DNA from: an uncultured Clostridia bacterium
GTDB lineage: Bacteria; Bacillota; Clostridia; Christensenellales; CAG-138
DNA: 64,000 bases
Direction: 5' to 3'
Assembly (NCBI GenBank): GCA_934633985.1
Contig: CAKTYU010000002.1
Location: forward strand, 111,261-175,260
The position numbers and the translations under genes were made by a program. Below, one piece after another: positions 49,501 through 57,388 of the stretch. How positions within the stretch are numbered: the stretch's first letter is position 1; each line of letters begins with the position of its first letter. The notes below the pieces were generated by a model, which saw nothing but the letters and a program-made list of their open reading frames with translations, did not search any database and was not told the origin of the DNA.

Positions 49501-50221
49501 CTTCAAAAACGCCCCCGGCAAGGCGGAGCGCCGCAGGGTGCAGGGCTTCTGGCGGAATACCCTAATGACGCTGCTTTGGTGCTGTGTATTCTATATCGCG
49601 GTGCCTGTGGTGATATATCTGCTGTCCTACATACCCTATGTGCTCTGTGAGAATCATTACGGGCTCAGCGGTATATGGGACTTCCAGAAATTCATGTTCA
49701 ACTATCACAGCGGTCTTACCGCTACCCATCCATACGAATCCCCATGGTGGCAGTGGCCCCTTGACCTTAGGCCGGTGTGGTATTACATAAGCTACAGGGT
49801 TCCGGAGGGTATGACTTCTACCATATCCGCCTTTGGCAACCCGGCGGTATGGTGGGTGTGCTCAGCCTGCACCGGAATACTCTGCGCGCGGCTCATCGCG
49901 GGCAGGTCCAAGCCGGACAAGGGCATATTTGTGCTGCTGATCGGTTTGGGGGCGAATTACCTGCCCTGGGTGCTGGTAACTCGCTGCACCTTCGCCTATC
50001 ACTTTTTTGCCAGCGTTCCGTTTATCGTATTCATAACCGTATGGCTGATACGTGAATTTGACGAGCGGCACCCTAAACTGCGTCGGATGAAGTGGGCGTA
50101 TCTGGGCCTTGTGGTGCTGCTGTTCGCGCTGTTCTACCCGGTGATATCCGGCGCGCCTGCAAGCATCGGATACGTAAGGGCCTTTGAGTGGCTGCCCGGC
50201 TGGACATTTATGGGGTATTGA
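46517..50221 (+). CDS. Giant membrane protein: two GT-C glycosyltransferase modules with two beta-sandwich domains
   Basis: A 1234-aa protein. It has a signal peptide (1-22, ending AYA) and a beta-sandwich resembling a carbohydrate-binding module (about 25-185). One membrane helix (about 212-228) leads into a first GT-C module (about 240-680) with the loop STDINCF (D near 267) and DYPPGYMYILW. A second, discoidin-like domain follows (about 695-805). Last comes a protein-O-mannosyltransferase (GT39/PMT)-like module with FDELYHGRTAYE (D-E near 824) and NSHPPLGKI. Two full GT-C enzymes in one chain is unusual. Lipid-linked sugars are the expected donors; acceptors are unknown. ATG 46517 has GAGGT upstream and gives a clean signal peptide; the frame is open to 46415. 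gtrA-like follows by two bases, supporting a joint cell-surface glycosylation role. Confidence 0.85.
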   Translation: MRRLFLKVAAFLAVLLPLGGAYAEERVYIENPDLQYMDAESMPSGWYTDAWYAGDGDFFVEIDEVDGSACLHITNPERNDVRLCQDIDVEPDSYYRISCDIMARGVSEGGGANVSVAGTMAASEPITGDAGWQRAELTGRTGQDQHTMTVCMRLGGYSSLSSGEAWFKGFSVTRIDSAPAGAVQEFYYNSGASAGSEGGSHNVNELHGGAMLLAVLLSGVLGAVCYRKGILKKPDTDKGGANVWALLALAFLLRCLLSLVFYGHSTDINCFMAWSYHLAEDGLANFYNSGMFADYPPGYMYILWLTGSIAKALGLEYGGAGYVLITKLPSILADIFAAYMTYRIARKRLTESQSALLCCMVAFNPAIAFISGAWGQVDMIPAIMLLGVIYLFDSDKLELAGLLYGVAIITKPQSLLIGPLLAAAYFARMYDKGIRYALRTLASVALAVAAIFALAWPFKGAQQLLWFLDKLLGTATSYPYASVEAFNVPALLGGNWKDVSAPLLGLTYGKWGSIMIALSCIAAAAGYIRSRDKKYSLALSGALLIAAIFTFGQYMHERYVFPVLPLLIAAFLLSLDRRLIRAYVIYTCALLLNVLAAFTVVKSAALRGAEYNVITLIGSLMNLTAFASLAAAYWSMTVRQEIYPAYCEERMEKTDGTVYEIQGDTPVVTVRDRLYCFALTLVYAIIALTNLGTTQAPENYWIGSVGDTAAITLESPEEISEIRIFGGIYEGRATLSFSDGQSIEYVQENDDMFRWITVSGDDAVYTDKIGIEVTEGRVWINEIALFDDDGNIIKSAASEGAEALVDEPEEIPATPSYLNGMYFDELYHGRTAYEHLHGIAPYENSHPPLGKIFIMLGIAIFGMNAFGRRIIGTLFGIAMVPIMYAFGKKLFRRSDYALLSAGMFTFDFMHFTQTRIATIDVYGVFFIILMYYFMYDYYCMNFFDDGLKATLKPLAIAGLFFGLGAASKWICIYAGGGLAVILFTSLGQRYAEYRRFKNAPGKAERRRVQGFWRNTLMTLLWCCVFYIAVPVVIYLLSYIPYVLCENHYGLSGIWDFQKFMFNYHSGLTATHPYESPWWQWPLDLRPVWYYISYRVPEGMTSTISAFGNPAVWWVCSACTGILCARLIAGRSKPDKGIFVLLIGLGANYLPWVLVTRCTFAYHFFASVPFIVFITVWLIREFDERHPKLRRMKWAYLGLVVLLFALFYPVISGAPASIGYVRAFEWLPGWTFMGY

Positions 50222-50223
50222 CA

Positions 50224-50634
50224 ATGAGCGGAGAAAAGAGAAAAAAAGAATTAAAGGACGGTATCGTCCAGCTTGTAAAATACAATATAGTCGGCGTAAT
50301 CAACACGCTGGTGGACTTTTTGGTCTACCAGCTGTTGACGTATCTTGGCATGAAATACGCCATAGCCCAGTGCATATCCTACAGCTGCGGCATACTCAAC
50401 AGCTATTTCTTCAACAGCCGCTGGACGTTTAAAAGGGACAGCGGAAGAAGCAAAAAAGAATTCATATACTTTGTGGCGGTAAATCTGGTGTCCATGGGTC
50501 TTTCCGTGCTGCTGCTGAAGGTGTGCTATGAGATTCTCAATATCAATAGTAACATCATAAGCAAGGCAATTGTTACGCCCATAGTGATGTTGGTCAACTT
50601 TTTCGGTTCCAAGCTTTTCGTATTCAAAAAATGA
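50224..50634 (+). CDS. GtrA-like membrane protein (putative polyprenyl-sugar flippase)
   Basis: A 136-aa protein with four membrane helices and the GtrA signature VKYNIVGVINTLVDFLVY, NSYFFNSRWTF and VTPIVMLVNFFGSKLFVF. GtrA-type proteins are thought to flip undecaprenyl-phosphate sugars for use by GT-C enzymes on the outer face. It starts two bases after the large glycosyltransferase, with no strong ribosome-binding site, so translation is probably coupled. A donor flippase next to a two-module GT-C enzyme is a coherent set. Confidence 0.9.
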   Translation: MSGEKRKKELKDGIVQLVKYNIVGVINTLVDFLVYQLLTYLGMKYAIAQCISYSCGILNSYFFNSRWTFKRDSGRSKKEFIYFVAVNLVSMGLSVLLLKVCYEILNINSNIISKAIVTPIVMLVNFFGSKLFVFKK

Positions 50635-50672
50635 CGCTTCAGATAAAATAATCTATCCGAGGGGGAAAAGCC

Positions 50673-52199
50673 ATGCTGTCAAAGGTAAAAAGCTTCGGCC
50701 TGTCCGGTCTTGAGGGTTTTATGGTTACGGTGGAGGTAGACGTTTCGGCGTCGCTGCCGGCCTGCGAGATAGTGGGACTGCCGGACGCTGCCGTGCGCGA
50801 ATCTAAGGAGCGGGTGCGCTCCGCCATAAAAAACAGCGGCTTTGATTACCCGGTGGGCAGAATAACCGTAAACCTTGCCCCGGCAGATATGAAAAAAGAG
50901 GGCTCGATATACGACCTGCCCATAGCCTTGGGTATCATATCCGCAACGGGGCAGCTGAAAGGGCCGATGCCGGACTACATCTATCTGGGCGAGCTGGCCC
51001 TGGATGGCAGCATACGGGGTATACACGGCCTTCTGCCCATGGTGATAAGCGCCAGCGCCCAGGGCTATGATACCTTCGTGGTGCCCAGTGCCAACGCCCC
51101 GGAGACGAGCTATATTTCCTCCGTTACCGCCTACGGGGCGGCAAGCCTGAGAGAGGCGGTGGATATAATCAACTCCAAGGGAAGTGCCGTACCGTGGGAA
51201 AAGAAGCAGTGGAGCCCAAAGCGCATAAGCTACCACAACGACTTTGAGGACATAAAGGGCCAGTACGGCGCAAAGCGGGCGGCTGAGATAGCCGCGGCCG
51301 GCGGACACAATATGCTGCTGGTGGGCACGCCGGGTTCAGGCAAGACCATGCTCGCAAAGAGCATGCCCTCTATACTGCCGGAGCTTACATTCAATGAAGC
51401 TCTTGAGATAACAAAGATACAATCCATAACCGGCATTATGGAGGCCGGTGAGGGAATAGCCTCGGAGCGGCCCTTCAGATCGCCGCACCATTCGGCCTCC
51501 ACCGCGGCTCTTGTGGGCGGCGGGCAGAAGGCGATGCCGGGAGAAATAAGCCTCGCCCATTATGGAGTACTTTTCTTAGACGAATTTCCGGAGTTCAGCA
51601 AGGACGTGCTGGAGTCATTGCGGCAGCCCCTCGAGGATGGCGTCGTTACCATAACCCGGGCCAGCGCCAAGGCAACATATCCGGCGGACTTTATGCTTAT
51701 CGCCGCGATGAACCCATGCCCCTGCGGCTATTATGGCTCCCGTATGCAGGAGTGCAGATGCAAGCCCTATGAAATAGCCAAATACCGCAACAGGATATCG
51801 GGGCCGCTGCTCGACCGGCTGGATATGCACGTTGAGATGGCTGAGGTGGGGTATTCGGACATCACCTCAAATAAGCCGGGAGAAAGCTCTGCGGCTATTC
51901 GGGAACGGGTTGATGAGGCAAGGCGCATACAGAGGGAAAGGTACAAAAAAGACGGCATAATATGCAACGCTCAGCTTTCCGCCCGGCTGGTGAAAAAATA
52001 CTGCGTGCCGGACGAAAACGGCCAGCGGCTCATGCGGCAGGCCTACGAGCGGCTGAACCTCAGCGCCAGAGCATATAACAGAGTAATGAAGGTGGCGCGG
52101 ACAATAGCGGATCTTTCAGGCGGCGGCGACATAACATACGAGCATATCGCCGAGGCTATACAGTACCGTACGGTGGATAAAAAATACTGGGGGGAATAA
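50673..52199 (+). CDS. comM: YifB/ComM-family Mg-chelatase-like AAA+ ATPase
   Basis: ComM is a branch-migration helicase in natural transformation of Gram-negative bacteria. The clostridial members are of the same family. The 508-aa protein has an N-terminal Lon-like domain (VEVDVSASLPACEIVGLPD), Walker A GTPGSGKTMLA, and FRSPHHSASTAALVGGG. It also carries LFLDEFPEFSKDVLESLRQP (Walker B) and a zinc-like MNPCPCGYYG. It precedes dprA, which also acts on incoming DNA, so the pair may serve recombination of transformed DNA. Start follows CGAGGGGGAAAAG. Confidence 0.93.
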   Translation: MLSKVKSFGLSGLEGFMVTVEVDVSASLPACEIVGLPDAAVRESKERVRSAIKNSGFDYPVGRITVNLAPADMKKEGSIYDLPIALGIISATGQLKGPMPDYIYLGELALDGSIRGIHGLLPMVISASAQGYDTFVVPSANAPETSYISSVTAYGAASLREAVDIINSKGSAVPWEKKQWSPKRISYHNDFEDIKGQYGAKRAAEIAAAGGHNMLLVGTPGSGKTMLAKSMPSILPELTFNEALEITKIQSITGIMEAGEGIASERPFRSPHHSASTAALVGGGQKAMPGEISLAHYGVLFLDEFPEFSKDVLESLRQPLEDGVVTITRASAKATYPADFMLIAAMNPCPCGYYGSRMQECRCKPYEIAKYRNRISGPLLDRLDMHVEMAEVGYSDITSNKPGESSAAIRERVDEARRIQRERYKKDGIICNAQLSARLVKKYCVPDENGQRLMRQAYERLNLSARAYNRVMKVARTIADLSGGGDITYEHIAEAIQYRTVDKKYWGE

Positions 52200-52202
52200 T
52201 GC

Positions 52203-53306
52203 GTGAAGGAGGATATGAGGCGGTACAATCTGTGGTTGGCCTTCACCGCAGGGCTGAGGCCCATGCGGCACAATGAGTTAATCGAAGAATACGGCAGCGC
52301 ATATGATGTGTTCCTTGCGGCGGCAAGGGGAGATATACCCTCAAAAACGGCTGCGGACGGACGCATGCTCGCGCTCATGAAGGCGAAGGCAGAGGAAGGC
52401 TACATCGACAGGTGCCTCGAGTATCTCCATAACCAGAACATATCCGTCGTGCTGTTTAAGGATAAGAACTACCCGGCGCTTTTGCGGGAGATACATTCGG
52501 CGCCGGCGGCGCTTTTCGTAAAAGGCCGCCTGCCGGATAAGATAAGGCTGCCCATAGCCGTCATCGGCTCCAGAAGATGCTCGGACTACGGTAGAAAGGC
52601 CGCTGAGATGATATCCGGACAGTTGGCTGAATGCGGAGCGTGCATAGTATCCGGCATGGCATACGGCATAGACAAGATGGCGGCTGTCGCGGCCATAGAA
52701 AGGTCGAGGGCGGAAATACCTACCATAGCGGTGCTGGGCAGCGGAGTAGACGTGGTATACCCGGAGGATAACCGGGAGCTTTACGACGAGATATGCGAAA
52801 AGGGGGCTGTGGTGTCGGAGTTTCTGCCGGGAACTGCGCCGGATTCAAAGCATTTCCCCCAGCGCAACAGGATAATAAGCGGCATATCGAAGGGCGTCGT
52901 GGTGGCCGAGGCCGCCATAAAGAGCGGCACGAGGATAACCGCGGACTTTGCCCTCGAGCAGGGGCGCGATGTTTTCGCCATACCCGGGCGCATAACCGAC
53001 CCCTTCTGCCAGGGCACAAACCAGATGATACAGCAGGGCGCGGCGAAGCCGGTGTTCTGCGTGGACGATATATTGGAGGAGTACGGCATGCGCTCGGATA
53101 AGACGGTACGCATGACGGAAATAGACGAGAGCGGGCTTAGCTTTGAACAGACCCTGATAGTGCGATTGCTCAAGGCGGGAGAAAAAACGATAGATGAATT
53201 GTGCGAAATGACGCAATTTGAGCCGGGTAAATTAAATTCTGCCTTGACAGAGATGGAAATTTCGGGAATAATTAAGCAATCGCCCGGAAGAATTTACGGG
53301 ATCTGA
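52203..53306 (+). CDS. dprA: DNA processing protein DprA
   Basis: Loads RecA on incoming single-stranded DNA. The 367-aa protein has an N-terminal SAM/HhH-like region and the Rossmann-like core. The core carries AVIGSRRCSDYGRKA, VSGMAYGIDKMAAVAAIE, GSGVDVVYPEDNREL and PQRNRIISGIS. A C-terminal winged helix (about 300-367, DELCEMTQFEPGKLNSALTE) is present. GTG 52203 is taken; ATG 52215 is only two bases from an AAGGAGG and is less likely. It follows the comM-like gene by three bases. Confidence 0.96.
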   Translation: MKEDMRRYNLWLAFTAGLRPMRHNELIEEYGSAYDVFLAAARGDIPSKTAADGRMLALMKAKAEEGYIDRCLEYLHNQNISVVLFKDKNYPALLREIHSAPAALFVKGRLPDKIRLPIAVIGSRRCSDYGRKAAEMISGQLAECGACIVSGMAYGIDKMAAVAAIERSRAEIPTIAVLGSGVDVVYPEDNRELYDEICEKGAVVSEFLPGTAPDSKHFPQRNRIISGISKGVVVAEAAIKSGTRITADFALEQGRDVFAIPGRITDPFCQGTNQMIQQGAAKPVFCVDDILEEYGMRSDKTVRMTEIDESGLSFEQTLIVRLLKAGEKTIDELCEMTQFEPGKLNSALTEMEISGIIKQSPGRIYGI

Positions 53307-53371
53307 CGGGACGGGCGAAAAAACGGAAAAACAGCCCGCCCATAAAGGCAAAAACGGAGGTAAACAGGAAA

Positions 53372-55474
53372 ATGTCAGAAATGCTTGTTATCGTGGAGTC
53401 GCCGGCCAAGGCAAAGACGATAGGAAAGTTTCTCGGCAGCAAATATAAAGTAGTGGCCTCAAACGGCCACGTAAGGGATCTGCCAAAGAGCCAGCTTGGC
53501 GTGGACGTGGAGCACGATTTCGAGCCCAAGTATATAACCCTCAGAGGAAGGGGAGAGGTGCTGGACAATATCCGCCGGGAGGCCAAGGCCGCGAAGAAGA
53601 TATATCTCGCCACCGACCCTGATATGGAGGGCGAGGCCATATCCTGGCATCTTGCGCACATATTAAAGATGGACGCTGATTCACCGTGCAGGATAGTTTT
53701 CAACGAAATAACCTCAAATACCGTCAAAAAATCCGTCAAGGAGCCCCGGACCATAGATATGGACCTTGTGGACGCGCAGCAGGCGCGGCGGGTGTTAGAC
53801 AGGCTGGTGGGCTATAAGATAAGCCCCATACTCTGGGCAAAGGTGCGCAGGGGCCTTTCTGCCGGCCGCGTGCAGTCTGTGGCCGTCAGCATAATATGCG
53901 ACAGGGAGCAGGAGATAAACGACTTCGTCCCGGAGGAATACTGGAACATCAGCGCCAAGCTCAAGGTGCAGGGGAGCCGCAAGCCGCTGGAGGCCAGGTT
54001 TTACGGCATGGGCGGCAAAAAGTTAGACGTTCACGACGAGAAAACCGCAAACGACATAATCGCCCGCAGCGGGAACGAGTTTACCGTAAGCGACATAAAG
54101 ACCTCGGAAAAGAGCCGCCACGCCCCCGCGCCCTTTACCACCAGCAGCATGCAGCAGGAGGCCGCGCGCAAGCTGGGCTTTACCACAAAGCTCACCATGC
54201 TGATAGCCCAGCAGCTATACGAGGGCGTGGAGATACAGGGCAAGGGTACTACCGGCCTTATAACTTATATCCGTACCGATTCCGTACGGATAGCCGACGA
54301 GGCGCAGAAGGCTGCCCTCGAATACATAGCCGAAGCCTACGGCAAGGATTACGTGCCGGATAAGCCCAATATATATAAGGGGCGCAAGGGCGCACAGGAC
54401 GCCCACGAGGCAATACGCCCCGCGGATATACGCCTTACCCCGCAGGAGGTCAAGGCCTCTCTTAACGCCAGTCAGTATAAGCTCTACAAGCTCATATACG
54501 AGCGCTTTATAGCGAGCCAGATGACAGAAGCAAGGCTTGAGACCACCACCGTCTCCTTTGACGCAAACGGCTGCACCTATCGGGCTGCCGGCACAAAGGT
54601 GCTTTTCCCCGGCTATACTGCGATATATACCGAGGGGCGCGACGACGGCGCAGAGGAGGAGGCCGCCATACCCGCGGTCAACGCAAACGACGTATTCAAG
54701 GCGGAAAAGGTGGAGAAGGAGCAGAAGTTTTCCCAGCCGCCCGCAAGGTATACCGAGGCTTCCCTTGTAAAGCTGCTCGAGGAAAAGGGCATAGGCCGCC
54801 CCAGCACCTACGCCCCCACGATATCCACGATAATCGAGCGCGGCTATGTGCGGAGGGAAAAGAAGCAGCTTGTGCCCACCGAGCTGGGCTTTGTGGTCAC
54901 AAAAATAATGAAGGAAAACTTCAGCGACATAGTCGATATAAAGTTTACCGCCGATATGGAAAGCAAGCTCGACCTCATAAAGGACGGGGAGGAGCCATGG
55001 AAGGAGGTCATAAGGGATTTTTACGGCCCCTTTGAAAAGACGCTTGAAAAAGCCTCCGAGAGCATAGAAAAGGTGGTCATACCAGACGAGGTATCCGATG
55101 TGCAATGCGAAAAGTGCGGCTCCATGATGGTGTACAAGATGGGGCGCTTCGGCAAGTTCCTCGCCTGCCCCAACTTCCCAAGCTGCCGCAACACCAAGGC
55201 CATAGTGGAAAAGACCGACGTAAAATGCCCCTTGTGCGGCGGCGAGATAATAAAGCGCAAGTCAAAGAAGGGCAAGGTGTTCTACGGCTGCGAAAAGTAT
55301 CCCGAGTGCAGCTTTGTGTCCTGGGATAAGCCGGTAAAGGAAAGATGCCCCAAATGCGGCGGCGTGATGGTACACAAGACGGGACACGGCGGCGGGTTCG
55401 ACGCCTGCATAGCCGAGGGCTGCGGATACACCACAAAGCAGAGCAAGCAGGATAAAAAGGGGAGCGAGGAATGA
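53372..55474 (+). CDS. topA: DNA topoisomerase I with three C-terminal zinc ribbons
   Basis: Relaxes negative supercoils. The 700-aa protein has the TOPRIM domain (IVESPAKAKTIGKFLG), the acidic motif TDPDMEGEAISWHLA and the active-site Tyr in LITYIRTDSVRI. Three C-terminal four-Cys zinc ribbons start CEKCGSMM, CPLCGGEI and CPKCGGVM. Start follows a CAGGAAA site. The stop overlaps trmFO (ATGA), the same junction as in Bacillus. Confidence 0.97.
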   Translation: MSEMLVIVESPAKAKTIGKFLGSKYKVVASNGHVRDLPKSQLGVDVEHDFEPKYITLRGRGEVLDNIRREAKAAKKIYLATDPDMEGEAISWHLAHILKMDADSPCRIVFNEITSNTVKKSVKEPRTIDMDLVDAQQARRVLDRLVGYKISPILWAKVRRGLSAGRVQSVAVSIICDREQEINDFVPEEYWNISAKLKVQGSRKPLEARFYGMGGKKLDVHDEKTANDIIARSGNEFTVSDIKTSEKSRHAPAPFTTSSMQQEAARKLGFTTKLTMLIAQQLYEGVEIQGKGTTGLITYIRTDSVRIADEAQKAALEYIAEAYGKDYVPDKPNIYKGRKGAQDAHEAIRPADIRLTPQEVKASLNASQYKLYKLIYERFIASQMTEARLETTTVSFDANGCTYRAAGTKVLFPGYTAIYTEGRDDGAEEEAAIPAVNANDVFKAEKVEKEQKFSQPPARYTEASLVKLLEEKGIGRPSTYAPTISTIIERGYVRREKKQLVPTELGFVVTKIMKENFSDIVDIKFTADMESKLDLIKDGEEPWKEVIRDFYGPFEKTLEKASESIEKVVIPDEVSDVQCEKCGSMMVYKMGRFGKFLACPNFPSCRNTKAIVEKTDVKCPLCGGEIIKRKSKKGKVFYGCEKYPECSFVSWDKPVKERCPKCGGVMVHKTGHGGGFDACIAEGCGYTTKQSKQDKKGSEE

Positions 55475-56766
55475 AGGCTTCTGTAATAGGCGCCGGCCTT
55501 GCGGGCTGCGAGGCGGCATATCAGCTTGCCAAGCGGGGCATAGAGGTGGAGCTCTATGAGATGAAGCCCAAGCGCAAGTCCCCTGCACACCACGCCGATA
55601 CGCTGGCGGAGTTAGTATGCTCAAATTCCCTCCGCTCAGACCGGCTGCAAAACGGCGCAGGGCTTATGAAGGAGGAGATGCGCCGTCTGGATTCGCTGAT
55701 AATGAGCTGCGCGGATTCCTGCCGGGTCCCCGCCGGCGGCGCGCTGGCGGTGGACAGGGACGCCTTTACCCGGTGCATCACGGATAAAATAATATCAAAC
55801 CCAAATATAAGGCTCATAAGCGAGGAAATAACGGAGCTGCCGAACGCCCCCGCCATAGTTGCCACCGGGCCGCTCACTGACGGCGCGCTGTATAAGGCGA
55901 TAGAGGGCTTTTTCGGAGACAGCCTGCACTTTTACGACGCTGCGGCCCCCATAGTCCGTGCGGATTCCCTGAATATGGACAAGGTGTTTCGGGCCTCGCG
56001 CTATGAGCGCGGCAGCGACTATCTGAACTGCCCCATGACGAGGGAGGAGTATTTCACCTTCGTGCGTGAGCTGGTGAACGCAGAGACCGCGCCCCTTAAG
56101 GAATTTGAAACGCCAAGGGTGTTCGAGGGCTGTATGCCCGTGGAGATAATGGCGAGGAGGGGGGATATGACGCTGGCCTTCGGCCCGCTCAAGCCCGTGG
56201 GACTTAGAGATGAGCGCACCGGCGTAAAGCCCTTTGCGGTGGTGCAGCTCCGTCAGGACGACTCCGACGGCACGCTGTATAATATTGTAGGCTTCCAAAC
56301 CAACCTGAAATTCGGCGAGCAGCGCAGGGTGTTCGGGCTGATACCCGGCCTTGAGCATGCAGAATACGAGCGCTACGGAGTGATGCACCGCAACACATTT
56401 ATCAATTCCCCCGGCAAGCTCAGCTTTAACTATGAGGCGCTCAGCCGCCCCGGATTGTTTTTTGCGGGGCAGATTACCGGAGTGGAGGGCTATGTGGAGA
56501 GCGCGGGCAGCGGCCTCGTCGCAGGCATAGCTTTAGCGCGGCAGCTTATGGGGATGGAGCCGGTAGACTTTACCCGGCGTACCGCCCTCGGCGCCATGGG
56601 TCATTATGTTTCCGAGTACTGCGGAAAGGACTTTCAGCCCATGAACATAAACTTCGGCATAATGGATGGCATGGAGAACGCACCGAGGAAGAAGGAGGAA
56701 AGATACACCCTCATTTCACAGCGGGCGATAGAGACAATTGATGACATAATAGAAAACAAGATGTAA
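55471..56766 (+). CDS. trmFO: Folate/FAD-dependent tRNA-U54 methyltransferase TrmFO
   Basis: Makes m5U54 in the T loop of tRNA using methylene-THF and FADH2. The 431-aa protein starts VIGAGLAGCEAAYQLAKRGI (FAD site). It has ELVCSNSLRSD, PAGGALAVDRDAF and the C-terminal GQITGVEGYVESAGSGLVAG. It overlaps topA by four bases. The hslV gene follows after 88 bases. The xerC gene that usually lies between trmFO and hslV in Bacillus is missing here. Confidence 0.97.
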   Translation: MKASVIGAGLAGCEAAYQLAKRGIEVELYEMKPKRKSPAHHADTLAELVCSNSLRSDRLQNGAGLMKEEMRRLDSLIMSCADSCRVPAGGALAVDRDAFTRCITDKIISNPNIRLISEEITELPNAPAIVATGPLTDGALYKAIEGFFGDSLHFYDAAAPIVRADSLNMDKVFRASRYERGSDYLNCPMTREEYFTFVRELVNAETAPLKEFETPRVFEGCMPVEIMARRGDMTLAFGPLKPVGLRDERTGVKPFAVVQLRQDDSDGTLYNIVGFQTNLKFGEQRRVFGLIPGLEHAEYERYGVMHRNTFINSPGKLSFNYEALSRPGLFFAGQITGVEGYVESAGSGLVAGIALARQLMGMEPVDFTRRTALGAMGHYVSEYCGKDFQPMNINFGIMDGMENAPRKKEERYTLISQRAIETIDDIIENKM

Positions 56767-56854
56767 ACTAACGCCGCAAGCGCCGCATAAACGGCGTTTG
56801 TGTGATATTATAAATAAAATATTCAAATCAACACAACCGAAAGGCAGAATAAAT

Positions 56855-57388
56855 ATGTCCCTTAAAGGAACCACCATAGTTGCGGTCAAGCGCAACGGCA
56901 AATGTGCCATAGCCGGCGACGGCCAGGTAACGCTGGGAGAGAAGGTAGTGATGAAGGGCACCGCAAGGAAGGTGCGAAGGCTCTATAACGACAAGGTAGT
57001 GGTAGGCTTTGCCGGATCCGTGGCGGACGCCTTTTCTCTTTGCGAGAGGTTCGAGGCAAAGCTCACCCAGTACAGCGGAAGCCTCAGGAGGGCGGCGGTG
57101 TCTCTGGCGCAGGAGTGGCGCAGCGATAAGGCGCTCAGGCAGCTTGAGGCCATGCTCATCGCCGCAAACGATGAGGATCTATTGGTCATCTCCGGCACGG
57201 GCGAGGTCATAGACCCGGACGACGGCATAGCCGCGATAGGCTCCGGCGGAATGTACGCCTTAGCCGCCGCCAAGGCTATGAAGGAGAACACCGAGCTGGA
57301 CGCAAGGGAGATCGCGGAGAAGGCCATACGCATAGCTTCCGAGATATGCATATTCACTAACGGCAACATAACACTGGAGGAAGTATGA
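56855..57388 (+). CDS. hslV: ATP-dependent protease peptidase subunit HslV (ClpQ)
   Basis: Proteasome-like N-terminal nucleophile protease that forms the HslVU complex. The 177-aa precursor starts MSLKG-TTIVAVK; Thr6 becomes the N-terminal nucleophile after removal of five residues, so this is the Thr type. GDGQVTLGEKVVMKGTARKV and FAGSVADAFSL are conserved. ATG 56855 is behind AAAGGCAG; the frame is open to 56798 but that would hide the processing site. It overlaps hslU by four bases. Confidence 0.95.
   Translation: MSLKGTTIVAVKRNGKCAIAGDGQVTLGEKVVMKGTARKVRRLYNDKVVVGFAGSVADAFSLCERFEAKLTQYSGSLRRAAVSLAQEWRSDKALRQLEAMLIAANDEDLLVISGTGEVIDPDDGIAAIGSGGMYALAAAKAMKENTELDAREIAEKAIRIASEICIFTNGNITLEEV

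Noticed and set aside
53307..53371. Hairpin GGGACGGGC...GCCCGCCC between dprA and topA as a terminator
   Set aside because: The stem is imperfect, the loop is long and A-rich, and no T tract follows.
56767..56854. AACGCCG...CGGCGTT in the trmFO-hslV gap as a terminator
   Set aside because: Only seven pairs with a 15-base loop and no T run. Too weak to call, and a clear promoter was not found after it.
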